NCBI GenBank assembly: GCA_031270215.1
Contig: JAISYB010000178.1
Location: forward strand, 1 to 13,774
DNA length: 13,774 nt
Reading direction: 5' to 3'
From: Streptococcaceae bacterium
GTDB lineage: Bacteria; Bacillota; Bacilli; Lactobacillales; Streptococcaceae
The notes under the pieces are model-generated. The model made no database searches. It was not told the DNA's origin and saw nothing but the letters and a program-made list of their open reading frames with translations. Position 1 is the stretch's first letter; every line of letters starts with the position of its first letter. Positions 13,682-13,774 of the stretch are shown in pieces. The position numbers were made by a program, and so were the translations under genes.

Positions 13682-13774
13682 GTGTTAAACTTTTTTTCAA
13701 AATCAAACAACAAACAACTCAGTGGTAATATTCCAAACCATATTGCAATCATTATGGATGGCAATGGTCGTTGG
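13682..13774 (+). CDS. uppS: Undecaprenyl diphosphate synthase, N-terminal part (cut by window end)
   Basis: The first 31 codons of a cis-prenyltransferase that builds the C55 lipid carrier for cell-wall synthesis. The decisive motif is IPNHIAIIMDGNGRW (about 17-31), where the aspartate of MDGNGRW binds the magnesium of the allylic diphosphate substrate. The start is GTG 13682, with AGGAGGG (13669-13675) 6 nt upstream. An apparent own promoter lies directly before it. In many Firmicutes frr precedes uppS; here over 600 bp without an intact gene and the ABC remnant stand in its place. Only the N-terminus is visible, but the motif is distinctive. Confidence 0.95.
   Translation, partial: MLNFFSKSNNKQLSGNIPNHIAIIMDGNGRW

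Noticed and set aside
1..13774. CRISPR arrays, tRNA or rRNA genes, intact insertion sequences, phage genes
   Set aside because: No evenly spaced repeats, no cloverleaf or conserved rRNA sequence, and no transposase or integrase motif was found on either strand by eye.

Overview
The window looks like chromosome of a low-GC Gram-positive bacterium, most likely a lactic acid bacterium (Lactobacillaceae or close kin). The reasons are strong AGGAGG-type ribosome binding sites, AT-rich codon use, a YdbC-type PC4-like protein, a 209-residue Upp, the lspA-rluD pair, and the giant one-chain CoA-dehydratase-activase-like protein. Species was not determined, because no search was possible.

Layout. (1) 1-350: the 3' end of an unrecognised gene and a strong, probably bidirectional terminator. 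(2) 478-5550: a TetR-family regulator on the minus strand, divergent from a 1419-residue protein with two BcrAD/BadFG-type ATPase domains and a 2-hydroxyacyl-CoA dehydratase-like C-terminal part. The 200-bp gap between them holds palindromes suited to a TetR operator. (3) 5551-5944: non-coding, with two long imperfect inverted repeats. (4) 5945-6868: a YoaK/DUF1275 membrane protein followed by YdbC. (5) 6869-7190: non-coding, with a second structured stretch that shares a start box with (3), a hairpin, and a promoter. (6) 7191-10309: a likely operon of PiT phosphate transporter, DUF47 partner, signal peptidase II and an RluA-type pseudouridine synthase, closed by a terminator. (7) 10448-11680: promoter, upp, a CoA-binding Rossmann protein and a terminator. 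(8) 11768-13043: remains of an ABC transporter (broken permease and broken ATPase) in visibly more AT-rich DNA, then a terminator. (9) 13044-13681: about 640 bp with no intact gene, several repeats and a possible remnant of a competence gene. (10) 13682-13774: the first 31 codons of undecaprenyl diphosphate synthase.

How the genes work together. The Pit/DUF47 pair is a phosphate transport module whose transcript may run on into lspA and rluD (lipoprotein maturation and rRNA modification), since no terminator lies between them. upp and the CoA-binding gene share a promoter and terminator; Upp salvages uracil. The TetR/activase pair is the least understood unit. The protein looks like a self-contained ATP-driven low-potential electron donor fused to an acceptor-like module, with no separate dehydratase or CoA-transferase gene nearby.

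Most worth following up: the orphan giant activase and its palindromic control region, the paired intergenic elements at 5611-5870 and 6878-7063, and the stepwise decay of the ABC transporter, where a frame change at an A7 run reveals the lost C-terminus. I did not find a clearly new defence or mobile system.
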